From Eutreptiella sp. 'Long Island Sound 2002' (taxonomy: Eukaryota > Euglenozoa > Euglenophyceae > Eutreptiales > Eutreptiaceae): DNA of 64,000 nucleotides. Numbering within the stretch: position 1 is the first letter of the stretch; every line of letters begins with the position of its first letter. The notes under the pieces were generated by a model. It saw nothing but the letters and a program-made list of their open reading frames with translations. It was not told the origin of the DNA and did no database searches. The stretch is taken from assembly GCA_964036045.1 (NCBI GenBank), contig OZ038384.1:27199771-27263770 (forward strand), in the 5' to 3' direction. Positions 41,300-52,148 of the stretch are shown piece by piece. The translations under genes were made by a program, and so were the position numbers.

Positions 41300-42651
41300 G
41301 AGAAACATTGACGGCCCAGACCCCATCACTGAGTGGGCGCAGGCTGAGAAGATCATTGAGAAAACAGCCACCAAGCACCACAAAGGAACCAAGGTAAGGC
41401 CTCCCACGTCCACCTTGGCCTTGCTCCTTGCGTCCACCGGGGACGAAGTGTGCCGCTAGGGTTGGTTGTACCTGCAGTCGCAAGGGCTGGCCCCGACCAC
41501 GCAGGCATAAGCTTATACCATGTTGCTGCAGTGTGATGAGAATGAAGTCTAAGATAGGGTACATTTACAACAAATGGAACAGTTGAAAGGTATCTTGACA
41601 CGTGAGAACATTAGTGAAGAACCATACAAACGCTGATGGACGCAAGTAGACTGTATGCTGCTCAATCTGAAAAAGGCCAAACAAATGGCCTGGATCACAG
41701 ACAAGCACGGATCTGTCCTCACGGACCCCGTGAGGGTCGCCAATGCCCTAAGCAAACATTGGTCCGACATATCCTATGAGGGGGGGGGGATTCTCCCCTG
41801 AGGCTTGCCTTAACTACGTCGGGTCCCTCCCCATCCTGGCCTCATTGAAACGGCTGGCCTTCAATAGAAGGTATCGTGGCGGAGGCCCTCAAGAGGCAGG
41901 TCCCAAGGGCCTCCCCAAGCATTGATGGGTTTGCGTTGCTTGTTTACCAGGAATTCAAAGAATTTTTCATACCCAGAATGCTGGACATTCTCACACAAGC
42001 CCAAATGGATGAGTGCTTCCCAGATGCTTGGAACATAGGGTTGATTAGGTGCATACCAAAAACGGCAGGGGGTTCCGTCGAGAAATTAAGGCCCATTGCC
42101 GTTCAACAGCTCAAAGAGAAGTGGTTTATAACAGTACTCTTAATTCGGGTAGAAAACATCTTATGCCAAATCACCCCACCACAACAAGTGGGGTGTATCA
42201 AGCATCAACAAATGCAGCACCACATATGGGTGTCCGAGCGGAACGGGTCACCGCCGATGACACCATGTTGCTCACCATTGATTACCGCAATGCCTTCCCG
42301 ACATTGTCACACAACTTTATCCAAGGAGTGCTCAACTCCTTTTCCCTTCCACCAACGTTCGCAAAACTAGTCATTGCTTCCCGCCGATCACAATACCACT
42401 TCTTAGTGGGCAGTGCGGCAATCAAAGAAGTCACCTTCTCTCGGGAAGCAGGTATCGGCCACAGGGAGCCCTTCTCCCCCCGATTGTTCGTCTTTTGTGC
42501 GGCAATTGTTATCCACCCAATGCGTCAATTGCATGCGCGGTTGGGGTTCCACTTGTACGTAGATGACTTTCTCAGTACGCTTGCATCAGACGTCACGTTG
42601 AGCCAAGTGGAACACATCTTCCAAGAATTGAGAACATTTTTGCAATGGTAG
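41300..42651 (+). pseudogene. LINE ORF2 fragment: linker and reverse transcriptase
   Basis: The linker contains NLKKAKQMAWITDKHGSVLT and DPVRVANALSKHWSDIS (about 41,655-41,785). RT blocks follow: GFALLVYQEFKEFFIP, CFPDAWNIGLIRCIPKTAGG, SVEKLRPIAVQQLKEKWF (41,876-42,170). A frameshift comes at about 42,170-42,240, then LLTIDYRNAFPTLSHNFIQG (palm Asp), GIGHREPFSPRLFVFCA and FHLYVDDFLSTLASD with the YVDD catalytic box (about 42,553-42,570). Stops and the frameshift show it is dead. The thumb and all downstream domains are replaced by minisatellite DNA from 42,661. Motif order is that of non-LTR retrotransposons. Confidence 0.8.
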
Positions 42652-42660
42652 GCTACAGTG

Positions 42661-42785
42661 CGATGCACGAATTCTGCTGCCCACTACCCCGAGGTAGTGT
42701 GGCAGTGCGTGGCGCATAGCCCACTGCCGACTACCCTCGGGCAGTGGGGCTAGAGTTCCATTGCCCACTGTCCCCACATACCCTT
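42661..42785. repeat. Inverted 47-bp minisatellite piece at the LINE break
   Basis: TTCTGCTGCCCACTACCCCG, GCATAGCCCACTGCCGACTA and GTTCCATTGCCCACTGTCCC correspond to the reverse complement of the 34.9-36.3 kb unit. It begins ten bases after the last RT codon. Confidence 0.8.
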
Positions 42786-42825
42786 CGCAAATCCAAAGAA
42801 GGGGGGTGTCCAACCTTGGGGGTTG

Positions 42826-43260
42826 GGGGCCTTGCCCATATAGGAGAGGCTGATTGAGGCTAGTGTTGCCGGCGAGATTGGGAATTCGGGGTCTTGGCTA
42901 TTTGGAGAGGTTGTTTGAGGCCAGTCTCACCAATGAGACTGGGAGTTTTGGGTCTTGCCTATATGGGAGAGGCGGCTTGAAGCCTGTCTCGTCCGCGAGA
43001 CTGAGATTTTGAGGCATTGCCTATATAGGAGAGGCTGCTTGAGGCTAGTCTCGCCAGCAAGATTCCGATTTCGGGGCCTTGCCCATTTAAGAGAGGCTGG
43101 TTGAGGCGAGTCTCATCGGCGAGACTGGGATTTCGGGGTCTTGCCGTTGTAAGAGAGGCTTTTTGAGGTAAGTCATGCCGGCGAGACTGGTATTTTGGGT
43201 CTTGCCGGTATACAAGAGGCTGCCCGAGGGCAATCTCGCCGGCGAGACTGCAATTTCTGC
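42826..43260. repeat. 62-bp tandem repeat, seven units
   Basis: The unit is GGGGTCTTGCCTATATAGGA, GAGGCTGCTTGAGGCTAGTC, TCGCCGGCGAGACTGGGATTT. Starts are at 42,826, 42,888, 42,949, 43,011, 43,073, 43,135 and 43,197. Each unit contains the palindrome TCTCGCCGGCGAGA or a variant. Confidence 0.9.
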
Positions 43261-43272
43261 CCCCAAAGCCCC

Positions 43273-43967
43273 TCAGCTAGTCCGGGACCCGGTCTTCCCC
43301 CCCCCTCTTTCTCCCCCCCCCCCTCCTTCTTCTCCTCCGGCTCCTCCATTGACACCACTACCATCCCCCTCCTTCTCCTCCTCCCTACCCCCCCTTCCTC
43401 GGCAAAGCGCCCCCCACCCCTCCAACCGCTCCACGCTGCTCTGCAATTCCACCATTGCCTTGTACTTCTCCCCGAGCTTCTTCTTGGCCTTCTCAACGCA
43501 CGATTCTGCCCACCACATCCTCGCTGTCTCCCCGTGTCCCTTCAGGTGGTTGACCTTTTCCTCCCAGTCCCTCACCTTCCTTGCCCCCTTTGCCCACACC
43601 CCCTTGTGGGTCCCCAATTGCCCGGAGAGCTTGACCGGGTGAGACTCAAAGTCCGCTCTCTCCTCCTCTTTTGGGGACAACCCCACCCCCTTTTCCTCCA
43701 CTGCCACCTCCACCCCCAATCTCCTCCACCTCCTCCACCTCCTCCAACTTGAGCCCCTTGAGCGCCGCGCGGAACTTGTGGGCGACGCGGGGAAGAGGGC
43801 GTTGCAACTGAGGATGAGGATGCGGGGCTTTGACTTTGCATATGGAGCGTCTTGGGGTGGTGGGGGCTGGGGCTGCTGCTGCGGCTAGGGCTCGGTTTGT
43901 GGGGTGGGGCTTGGGCCGCGGCCAACTGGGCTAGCAAATGGGTTGTCTGCATTTGCTGCACACACGG
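43273..43967 (-). pseudogene. Coiled-coil tail exon, probably family D C-terminus
   Basis: After acceptor CCGTGTGTGCAG, the frame reads QMQTTHLLAQLAAAQAPPHK and a Ser/Pro-rich stretch (SPASSSSVATPSSP). In a second frame it continues with VRDWEEKVNHLKGHGETARM, CVEKAKKKLGEKYKAMVELQ and SSVERLEGW, a long charged helix. The 12-kb family D gene has a comparable tail: a Ser/Pro-rich stretch (SASSSSARRPSPASSSTN-like) followed by basic and coiled-coil-like residues. Its adjacent intron carries similar TTCTAG motifs. Family assignment is inferred from this shared layout. Confidence 0.35.
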
Positions 43968-44060
43968 AGAGCATTCTAGCAACGTTCTAGCAAACGGTGC
44001 TAGCGACATCTAGGCTAGATCAACTCTAGAACGCGTGGCTAGATCAATGGTGGAGCGCAC
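43968..44060 (-). other. Intron-like sequence with TTCTAG / CTAGAA repeats
   Basis: On the minus strand: GATCTAGCCACGCGTTCTAG, TTGATCTAGCCTAGATGTCG, GCTAGAACGTTGCTAGAATG, then CTCTCCGTGTGTGCAG as acceptor. The repeated TTCTAG/CTAGAA pattern parallels the introns at 12,697, 13,060-13,096 and 13,893. Confidence 0.4.
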
Positions 44061-44845
44061 AATACCTGCTGTAGTAGCATTCACCAGGGTGGGGTGGAAC
44101 AAGGTCATCGCCAACAAGACTTCTCTGTGCGCCAAGGGAAGACGGCATGTGTTTCCCACCCCTCCTCACATCCATAGTGTCCCTACCTAAGCATGGAACC
44201 CCACCCCGAGGACACCCATGCACAACCCAAGACTCGTCAAAGTATGGAAAAAACTAGGTTATGCACTGCCTCTACACAGGAGGAGGAGGAGGAGGAGATG
44301 CGGCCCCCCGGTAGGGCGCATCTGCGGCACATCCCCGTGGTGCGCGTCGGCCCTCACCGGTCTGACCGCCACCGAGAGGGGGGTCTCTGTCCCGACCCAT
44401 CCGGCTAAGCATCATGGCGGTGGCTCTCCTCTTCGTCTCCTCCTCTTGTCCCCTGGCCCGCACAACGCGCACACACTACCGCCTTACACGCTACTAGAAT
44501 CCCCCAAGGGCGGGGATCCGGGAGCGAGGCGAAGCGCCGGCTCCACTTCCGGCACGGCTTGCCACCCCCCCTCGGGGAGGGGGGCGCAGTCTCACGGGTG
44601 TGGGCCCTTAGCCCGCCAGGCCTCGGGGGCTTGGTGCGTAGCCTGACCCCCCCCCCCCCCTACCGCATAGCACTCCTGCCGGAGGTGTCGGTGCCCGGAC
44701 CAAGACACACTCTCCCCAGACGCCTGTCCAACCGGGAACCCACCTGAGCTCGAGTATGTATGGATAGCCACCGTGCCGGACTCGCCGTCAAACACGGCAC
44801 TCGGACGGAGACCGGGCATGGCCCCAACGGCTACCGCGTAGGCAG
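44061..44845. other. No recognisable gene
   Basis: Mixed G/C-rich sequence with a GGAGGAGGAGGAGG patch at 44,279-44,297 and a C tract at 44,649-44,660. Frames are short and overlapping. Confidence 0.5.
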
Positions 44846-47038
44846 AGGAGGCCCCCGCGCTCACACGGCGGGGGCCCTGGTGGTCCCAAAGCGGAGGAGG
44901 CCGGCTCGCCCATGCGGTCGGGGCCTCAGTGGTCCCGAAAACAGAGGAGGCCCCCTCGCCCACGCGGCGGGGGCCTCGGTGGTCCTAAAATGGAGGAGGC
45001 CCCCTCGCCCATGCGGCAGGGGCCTCGGTGGTCCCAACACGAAAGAGGCCCCCTAGCGCACGCGGCGGGGGCAGGAGTGGTCTCAAAACGAAGGAGGCCC
45101 CCTCGTCCGTGCGGTGGGGGCCTCAGTGGTCCCAAAGTGAGGGAGGCCCCCTCGCCCATGTGGCAGGGGCCTCAGTGGTTCCAAAACGAAAGAGGCCCTC
45201 TCGCCCCTGTAGCGGGGGCCTCGGTGGTTCTAAAATGGAGTTTAGGACCACCGCGGCCCCCACCGCATGGGCGAGGGGGCCTCCTCCGTCTTGGGAGCAC
45301 CGATGGCCCCGTCGCATTGGTGAGGGGGCCTCCTTCGTTGTGGGACCAGTGATGCCCCCGCCGCATGGGCGAGGGGGCCTCCTCCGTTTTAGGACCACCG
45401 AGGTCCCCGCCGCATGGGCGAAGCGGCCTCCTCCACTTTGGGACCACCGAGGCCCCTGCCGCTTGGGCGTGGGGGCCTCATCCATTTTCTGACCACCGGG
45501 GCCCCCGCCGCCTAGGCGCGGGGGCCTCCTTCGCTTTGGGACCACCGAGGCCCCCGCCGCATGGGCGAAGGGGCCTCTTTCGTTTTGGGACCACTGATGC
45601 CCCCGCCGCATGGGCCAGGGGGCCTCTTTCATTTTGGGACCACGGAGGCCCCCGCCGCCTAGGCGCGGGGGCCTCGGTGGTCCCATAACCGAGAAGGCCC
45701 GCTCGCCCATGCGGCAGGGGCCTCAGTGGTCCCAAAGCGGAAGGCGCCCCCTCGCCCATGCGGTGGGGGCCCCGGTGGTCCGAAAATGGAGGAGGCCCCC
45801 TCGCCCATGCGGCGGAGGCCTGGTTGGTCACACGGCGGAAGAGGCCCCCTTGCCTTTGCGACGGGGGCCTCGGTGGTCCCAAAATGGAGGAGGCCCCCTC
45901 GCGCATGCAGTGGGGCCTCGGTGGTCCCAAAACTGAGGAGGCCCGCTCGCCCATGCGGCGGGGGCCCCCGTGGTCCCAAAACGGAGGAGGCCCCCTCGCC
46001 CATGTGGCGGGGGCCTCAGTGGTCGCAAAACGAAGGAGGCCCCCTCGCCCATGCAACGAGGGCCGCCGTGGGCCCAAAGCGGGAGAGGCCCCCTCGCCCA
46101 TGCGGTGGGGGCCTCGGTGGTCCCAAAGCGGAGGAGGCCCCCTCGCCCATGCGGCGGAGGCCTGGTTGGTCACACGGCGGAAGAGGCCCCCTTGCCTTTG
46201 CGACGGGGGCCTCGGTGGTCCCAAATCGGAGGAGGCCCCCTCGCGCATGCAGCGGGGACCTTGGTGGTCCTAAAAACGAAGGAGGGCCCACGACCCATGC
46301 GGCGGGCCTTGGTGGTCCCAAAACGCGGGAGGCCCCCTTGCCCATGCAGCGGGGGCCTCGATCGTCACAAAGTGGATGAGGCCCCCTCACCCATGCAGCG
46401 GGGCCTCAGTGGTCCCGAAGTGGGGGAGGCCCCCTCGCCCATGCGGCGGGGCCATCAATGGTCCCAAATCGGAGGAGGCCCCGTCGCCCATGCGGCAGGG
46501 GCCATCGGTGGTCCCAAATCGGAGGAGGCCCCCGGACCCATGGGGCGGGGGCCTTGGTGGTCCCAAAACGGAGGAGGCCCCTTTGCCCATGCGGCGGGGG
46601 CCTCGGTGGTCCCAAAACGGAGGAGGCCCCCTCGCCCATGCGGTGGGGGCCTTAGTGGTCCCAAAATGGAGCACGTCCCTTGGCCCATGTTGCGGGGGCC
46701 TCGGTGGTCCCAAAACGGAGGAGGCCCCGTGGCCCATGTGGCGGAGGCCTTGGTGGTCCCGAAGTGGAGGAGGCCCCCTCGCCCATGTTGCGGAGGCCTC
46801 GGTGGTGCCAAAGCGGAATACGCCCCCTCGCCCATGCGACGGGGGCCTCAGTGGTCCCAAAATAGAGCAGGTCCCGTGGCCCATGTTGCGGGGGCCTCGG
46901 TGGTTCCAAAACGGGGAGGCCCCCTCGCCCATGCGGCGGGGGCCACGGTGGTCACAAAGTGGAGGAGGCCCCCTCGCACATGCGGCAGGGCCTCGGTGGT
47001 TCCACTACGGAGCAGGCCCCCTCGCCCCTCGCCCAAGC
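44846..47038. repeat. 49-bp minisatellite, about 45 units, with an inverted central block
   Basis: The unit is CGGAGGAGGCCCCCTCGCCC, ATGCGGCGGGGGCCTCGGTG, GTCCCAAAA (49 bases). Because 49 is not a multiple of three, every frame is visited, and an open frame of 510 codons through 45,970-47,502 is an artefact. Units at about 45,241-45,665 are in reverse orientation. Both junctions are palindromic: the left around 45,241 (CGGTGGTTCTAAA / TTTAGGACCACCG) and the right around 45,660 (GGAGGCCCCCGC / GCGGGGGCCTC). Confidence 0.95.
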
Positions 47039-47042
47039 GGCC

Positions 47043-47445
47043 CAGGCATGAATGGAGGGACTTGGGTGTATCCGCCGCTGTGTGGGAGTGGCGGGCCCCT
47101 ATGCATACCTCGTTCTCCCACGGGGCATCCCTATCCCCCAAGCGGCCAAGGCAGGACCGGAGGGACTCGGGTGTATCTGCCGCTGTGAAGGAGTGGCTAG
47201 GCCCTATAGATACCTCGTTCTCCCACGGGGCATCCTTATCCCCCAATTGGCCAAGGCAGAACCGGAGGGACCCGGGTGTGTCCGCCGCTATGTGGGAGTG
47301 GCTGGACCCTCTGCATACCTCGTTATCCGACGGGGCGTCCCTATCCCCCAAGCGGCCCAGGCACGACCGGAGGGACTCGGGTGTATCCGCCGCTGTGTGG
47401 GAGTGGTTGGATCCTTCACACCCCATATGGCTCTCCCATCTCCGC
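47043..47445. repeat. 105-bp tandem repeat, four units
   Basis: GGGTGTATCCGCCGCTGTGT recurs at about 47,064, 47,169, 47,274 and 47,379. The unit ends with GGGGCATCCCTATCCCCCAA and CGGCC.AGGCA..ACCGGAG. At 105 bases (35 codons) it stays open on both strands, which explains repeated peptides such as AADTPESLRSCLGRLGD. Confidence 0.9.
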
Positions 47446-47867
47446 GAGGAGTGGGGGCGGTCTCCTTGCCTGGGGTGTGCTAGCCAGGGTTCCACCGGTT
47501 AGGGGCCCTAGCTTTCCCATATCACGAGGGTTTCTACCCTCGCTGCCGGGGACCTCCACGTCCCCGGGGCGTCCCGTCAGAACTTCCTCATTCCCCGTCC
47601 CCCATCCCCATCTATACCGTACCGTAACCATCTTGTTACTGTTGGGTGGCTAGTGGTTGGGTGTTACCCCATGGAGAACCCCTTAGCCAGTGGTGGCCGG
47701 GCTGGCAGGTCTCCCCGAGGGGGGTCCACGGCTTTTACCCATTCCTCCAGCCTTCCCAGGCTGTTCACCGGAGATTTACATGATACAATATTGAGGTTCA
47801 CTTTTTATACTACTACCTTACTAAATACATACACATCCCAAAGGACACAAGGCTTCCCAAAAAAGGC
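47446..47867. other. No recognisable gene
   Basis: Transitional sequence between two arrays. A degenerate pair of C-rich blocks is present; nothing coding is supported. Confidence 0.4.
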
Positions 47868-48130
47868 TTGGGGGGATGGCGCCCCCCAGTAACACGGGAC
47901 CATGGCTCAGGCCTCCGCTTCTTTCACATAATACCCCATCTTCCTTGTAGGCAGACAGACCAGGGGGGAAGGCGCCCCCGAGCAAAATGGGCACGTGGCT
48001 CGGGGGGCCTCCCCTTTGTTCACGTAGTATACCATCTTCCTTGTCGGTGGCAAACCAGGGGGGGATGGTGCCCCCCAATAACACAGATGCGCGGCTTGGG
48101 GGGCCTCCCCTTTCATCACCGATCCCCCCG
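47868..48130. repeat. ~95-bp tandem repeat, three units
   Basis: GGGGGATGGCGCCCCCCAGT, GGGGGAAGGCGCCCCCGAGC and GGGGGATGGTGCCCCCCAAT start at about 47,871, 47,965 and 48,060. Each contains a near-perfect GGGGG..GCGCCCCC inverted repeat, followed by GGCCTCC and CATCTTCCTTGT. Confidence 0.85.
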
Positions 48131-48589
48131 TTTGGCTCTCACTCACTGTCCCCGCTGCAGGAGTCCGCTGCAGGAAACGGGGCACGCCTCCGCTTGGTGC
48201 CCTCTCCTCGCCCCCGCGTTGGAGGGGCCGCTAGGGCCCCCACGACATTGCACTCGGTCCCCAGCCCAGGATGCACCTCTGCAGGAACATAGCGAGTGCC
48301 AGGGGGTGGGTGGGTGACAGTGTACAAACCCTGCGGCGGGCTAGGCCACAGGGAGGCCTGGAGAACCCACACAAACCGCCACCCCCCGGTGGAGCCCGCC
48401 TTGTACCATCGTGGCTCCCCCACGGTGGCCAACGAGGGGTGGGGCACGCGATCTCGCGACCCAGCCGCCCCGGACGGACTAGGTCGCCCCCAGATTGCGT
48501 GTTAGCCCAGGGGAACCCCCCCCTGGTTACACCCCCACACCAGGGTGAGGTCATGCGCCCCTAGGCGGCCGTGGGGGTGCACACTAGCC

Positions 48590-49271
48590 TCCCTGTGACA
48601 GCGGACCACTTACGCCCCGACACCTCGTCTACCTCATCCCCCCGAACCCCCCCCCCGGTTGCTATGCTCGTGGTGCCGTTGTTTCAAAAATGGGGACAAA
48701 TCATGGACAAGGAGGGTGATTGGGGTGTCCACATGCCCTCAAGCGGGCTCCATGTTCGATGAAGGGATATGGAACACCCAAAATAAGGCTTGGAACGGGG
48801 GGGATATCGCACAGAGGAGGGTGATGAGGCTTATTGTACAGCGTTCCTCCTTGGGACGCCTTCCTTGCAAGCCGTGGGCTGTTGTATGCAACCAATCTTG
48901 CGCTTGGCCCGTGCCTCCGTTGTCTTGTGCATTTTGCACTTGACCATGGCCATGGGCCGTTTGCTAGGGGGGTTTGTTGACCGGGAGGCGAGGCAGATTG
49001 CCCCTTCAGTGCGTCAGCAGATGCAGATTCTCCTTTTGGAGAGGCGGGAAAGGTGGAGCGTCTATGGGTCACTTCCCCGGATGGGGAAGAAACGGCCAAT
49101 TTTTACAAGTGGTGGCCCGATGTTGCTAGATGCCTTGGCATTACATTGGGCTCGGCCAAGTACGGGGCCGTCGCGAAAATGTGGGACCTCCTAAAAGCAC
49201 TCTATTGTACATACCAAAGCGCCGAACCCTTGAACTGTCGGGCAGTGGCAAAGGAGTTCCACCGTCACTAG
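48590..49271 (+). pseudogene. Family D transposase-like gene, C-terminal half
   Basis: Blocks: AGSMFDEGIWNTQNKAWNGG (about 48,745-48,805), VVLCILHLTMAMGRLLGG (about 48,915-48,970) and SPDGEETANFYKWWPDVARC, LGITLGSAKYGAVAKMWDLL, KALYCTYQSAEPLNCRAVAK (49,075-49,260). These align block by block with 12,965-13,439 (VASIFNEGVWHRDTGMWSG, IPCILHRTMGCL, SSDGEESGALFDAWPVLAHR, ARKYGAVVAMGLLLRDLYRT). Three frames are needed, so it is dead. The N-terminal half is not upstream; it lies beyond, on the other strand (49,364-49,813). Confidence 0.6.
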
Positions 49272-49363
49272 ACCGTCTGGATTGCATCACGGTATCTATT
49301 GAGCCTTGAGTGCAATGTAGATGCCATGTGGCAAAACGTTTGGCCTTTTGGGCTAAACCTAAA

Positions 49364-49813
49364 CTAGAGCCGTTGGTGGTGCTTGGTTTCCTTCCAATCC
49401 AGGCGTTCGAGTGTTGTAGTGAACGGTGTCTGGGGCGAATTAGAGCAAAACTCGAGCGGGCAATGAGCACTAGATGAGAGCAAGACCTCCCAATTACCCC
49501 TCCACAAAGTCCCAAGGGTGTCCATGGCCTTGTCATCATAATTTGTCATGCTCAACACCCAGACACCAACGGGGGAGCAAGCCAAGTGGTCAAAATTGGC
49601 GAAGCACATGGGGAGTTGCGCCCAATTGCCCCCGGTGACGGGGTAGGCATCGCCCCGAAATAGGAACGTCAACGGGTCGGAGGGGTCGATTGACCTGACC
49701 AAACCCGGCCAGGAGAGGATGTACGTGACCCATGGGGCGAAGGGCCATGACATCGTGGTGGCCTTGGGCAACGCCGTGGCGACGGGATCATCCAACTCCA
49801 CCGGGCCGACCAA
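49364..49813 (-). pseudogene. Family D transposase-like gene, central block, opposite strand
   Basis: The frame encodes DPLTFLFRGDAYPVTGGNWA, QLPMCFANFDHLACSPVGVW and VLSMTNYDDKAMDTLGTLWR, then GNWEV. This aligns with 12,500-12,696 (LTLIVSRDGYPMAG, TQITISFVNMGWSLASVS, LWKGLFE). The block ends at GAG/GTCTTG, the same place where the 12-kb gene has its intron donor. It retains a clean frame over the conserved part, which the 12-kb copy does not. It points toward 48,590-49,271, which encodes the other half on the plus strand. Confidence 0.6.
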
Positions 49814-49989
49814 CTCCTTCCCACGGGCTTGGAAGTCCCGCTCGCCTGTAAAGATGGCGGGCGTAGGGGCTAGTGGGGACGGTGTGGTGGTACTCCAACT
49901 TGCGGAGCGAGGGACGTTTCATTGGAACAAATATCACAAACCTAACCGTGAGGGAGGGGGACATGGGACCATGCAGCATAGGCAATAGG

Positions 49990-51165
49990 AAGCATGCACC
50001 CGATGGCGCGGACTCACAGGCTAGGGAGATGGGGAGTCCAGCCTAGCCGGTGGCCGCAACTCATGGTGCACGTGTAGGTGATGGCAGCCCCTAATGGCGC
50101 AGGCTCACAGCCGGGGGGGACGGGGAGTCCATCCCAGCCGGTGGTCGTAGCTCAAGGTGCGCCTGTGGGGGATGGTGGCCCCCAATGGCGCGGGCTCGCA
50201 GGCTAGGGGGGCGGGGGGTCCATCCCAGCCGGTGGTCGCGGCTCATGGTGCGTGTGTAGGTGATGGCAGCCCCTGATGGCGCGGGCTCACAGGCTGGGGG
50301 GATGGGGAGTCCAGCCCAGCCGGTGGTCGCAGCTCACGATGCGCCTGTGGGGGATGGCAGCCCCCAATGGCGTAGGCTCACAGGCGGGGGGGATGGGGAG
50401 TTTAGCCCAGCCGGTGGCCGCAACTCATGGTGCGCGTGTAGGTGATGGCAGCCCCTGATGGCAGAGGCTCAGAGGCTAGGGGGACGGGGAGTCCAGCCCA
50501 GCCGGTGGTCGCAGCTCAAGGTGCGCCTGTGGGGGATGGTGGCCCCCAATGGCGCGAGCTCGCAGGCTGGGGGGACGGGGAGTCCAGCCCAGCCGGTGGC
50601 CGTAGGTCACGGTGCGCCTGTGGGGGATGGCAGCCCCCGATGGCGCAGGCTCGCAAGCTGGGGGGACGGGGGGTCCATCCCAGCCGGTGGTCGCAGCTCA
50701 CAGTGTGCCTGCGGGGGATGGTAGCCGCCAATGGCGCGGACTCACAGGCTCGGGGGATGGGGAGTCCAGCCTAGCCGGTGGCTGCCGCTCACAGTGCGCC
50801 AATGCGCCTGTGGGGGATGGCATCCCCCAATGGTGCCGGCTCAGAGGCTGGGGGGATGGGGAGTTCAGCCCAGCCGGTGGCCGCAACTCACGATACCTTT
50901 GTGCGGGATGGCAGCCCCCCATGGCGCGGGCTCACAAGCTGGGGGGATGGGGGGTCCAGCACGGCTCTTGGTTGCAGCTCATGGTGCGCTTGTGGGGGAT
51001 GGTAGCCCAAGATGGCACGGGCTCACAGGCCGGGGGGACGGGAGGTCCATCCTAGCCGGTGGCCGCAGCTCGCAGTGTGCCTGTGGGGGATGGTAGCCCC
51101 TGATGGCGCGGGCTCACAGGCTGGGGAGACGAGGAGTCCAGCCCAGCCGGTGGTCGCAGCTCAGG
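49990..51165. repeat. 90-bp minisatellite, about 13 units
   Basis: The unit contains GATGGCGCGGGCTCACAGGC, TGGGGGGATGGGGAGTCCAG, CCCAGCCGGTGGTCGCAGCT, CACGGTGCGCCTGTGGGGGA and TGGCAGCCCC (90 bases, 30 codons). Repeated peptides in every frame follow from the unit length. The array ends at 51,165, where a TGTGG run (51,167-51,192) begins. Confidence 0.95.
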
Positions 51166-52148
51166 TGTGGTGTGGTGTGGTGTGGTGTGGTGTGCACACT
51201 ATGCCCATGCCTAGGCCAATGCCGATGCATAGTGTGTGTAGATTGGGGGGGTGGAGGGGCTGTTGGCGAGGGCTGTCCCAGAAATGACCTTATTGGAATC
51301 AGCATAGATCTGCCAGAACACAAGACAAGAACAATATCCACCAATGAGAGCTGCCAAAGCCCAGCGCACGGGTGGCACAAGATCACCTCAGGACCGAGGC
51401 TCCAATACCATTACACACATCCTTCAAACATGATAGCAGCCGGCAAGCACAATACAACCCTAGCCTTCAGCAGAAGTGACACCCTTCAGTCACATGCACC
51501 TGCAACAGACTTCAACCCTGGTACAAGATGCACCAGCAGACCAGAGCAAGAGCCAGAGCTCGTACAGGGGTTACCTGGTGTGGGCTGGGGTGCTGTGTGT
51601 GGTGTGTCACAGTGCGGTTGTGGTGTGGCATGTGGTGTGGCATGTTGTGCTTGCAGGGGAAAACTGCACCACAGACGCACGAAGCGGCTGCACTCTGCGT
51701 GCTTCTGTTGCAACACTTTCACACATACGTCGTGGCTGAAATGCTCAGTAAAAACACCAATAGCATTTACAGTTCCCCAGGAACTTGATTTCTCAGTCTG
51801 ATGCATGCATAGCTAGACACCACTGTAGCAGGCATCTGGTGGCGAAAGGGGTAGGTACGCAACGAAGGCCTCTACCTTCTCACCAAAACAATGCCGTATG
51901 GGGGTCACCAAGCGGAGAGGAGCAACTCAGCTACATAATCCTGGCCGTATCTGGTTGATACCAAAATGACTGCACTGACAGCGCGCCCCATCATACCCAG
52001 GTACACCAAAGAATGCTGCCCTGTTACTCCAAACAATGGGTCAAGCTTCAAATACTACATCAAAGTACCCAGAAACGCCGCACCACGCTGCGCAAAGCGT
52101 GTGTTTCCCTCCACAGCCCAGCACAGTACCACACATGCACCAGTCAAC
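51166..52148. other. Mostly non-coding; GTGTG repeats
   Basis: (GTGTG)n at 51,166-51,193 and a second GTGTGG / GGTGTGGCATGT-rich patch at 51,576-51,650. A possible minus-strand exon fragment (HDVCVKVLQQKHAECSRFVR at about 51,740-51,670) follows an acceptor GCATTTCAG and may belong with the exon at 52,149-52,364. The evidence is weak. Confidence 0.3.

Noticed and set aside
45970-47502. Longest open frame in the window (510 codons, plus strand)
   Set aside because: It is the 49-bp and 105-bp arrays read through; the peptide repeats with the period of the DNA unit and equally long frames exist on the minus strand.
44846-51165. CRISPR-like regular repeats
   Set aside because: These are contiguous tandem minisatellites without unique spacers, in eukaryotic DNA.
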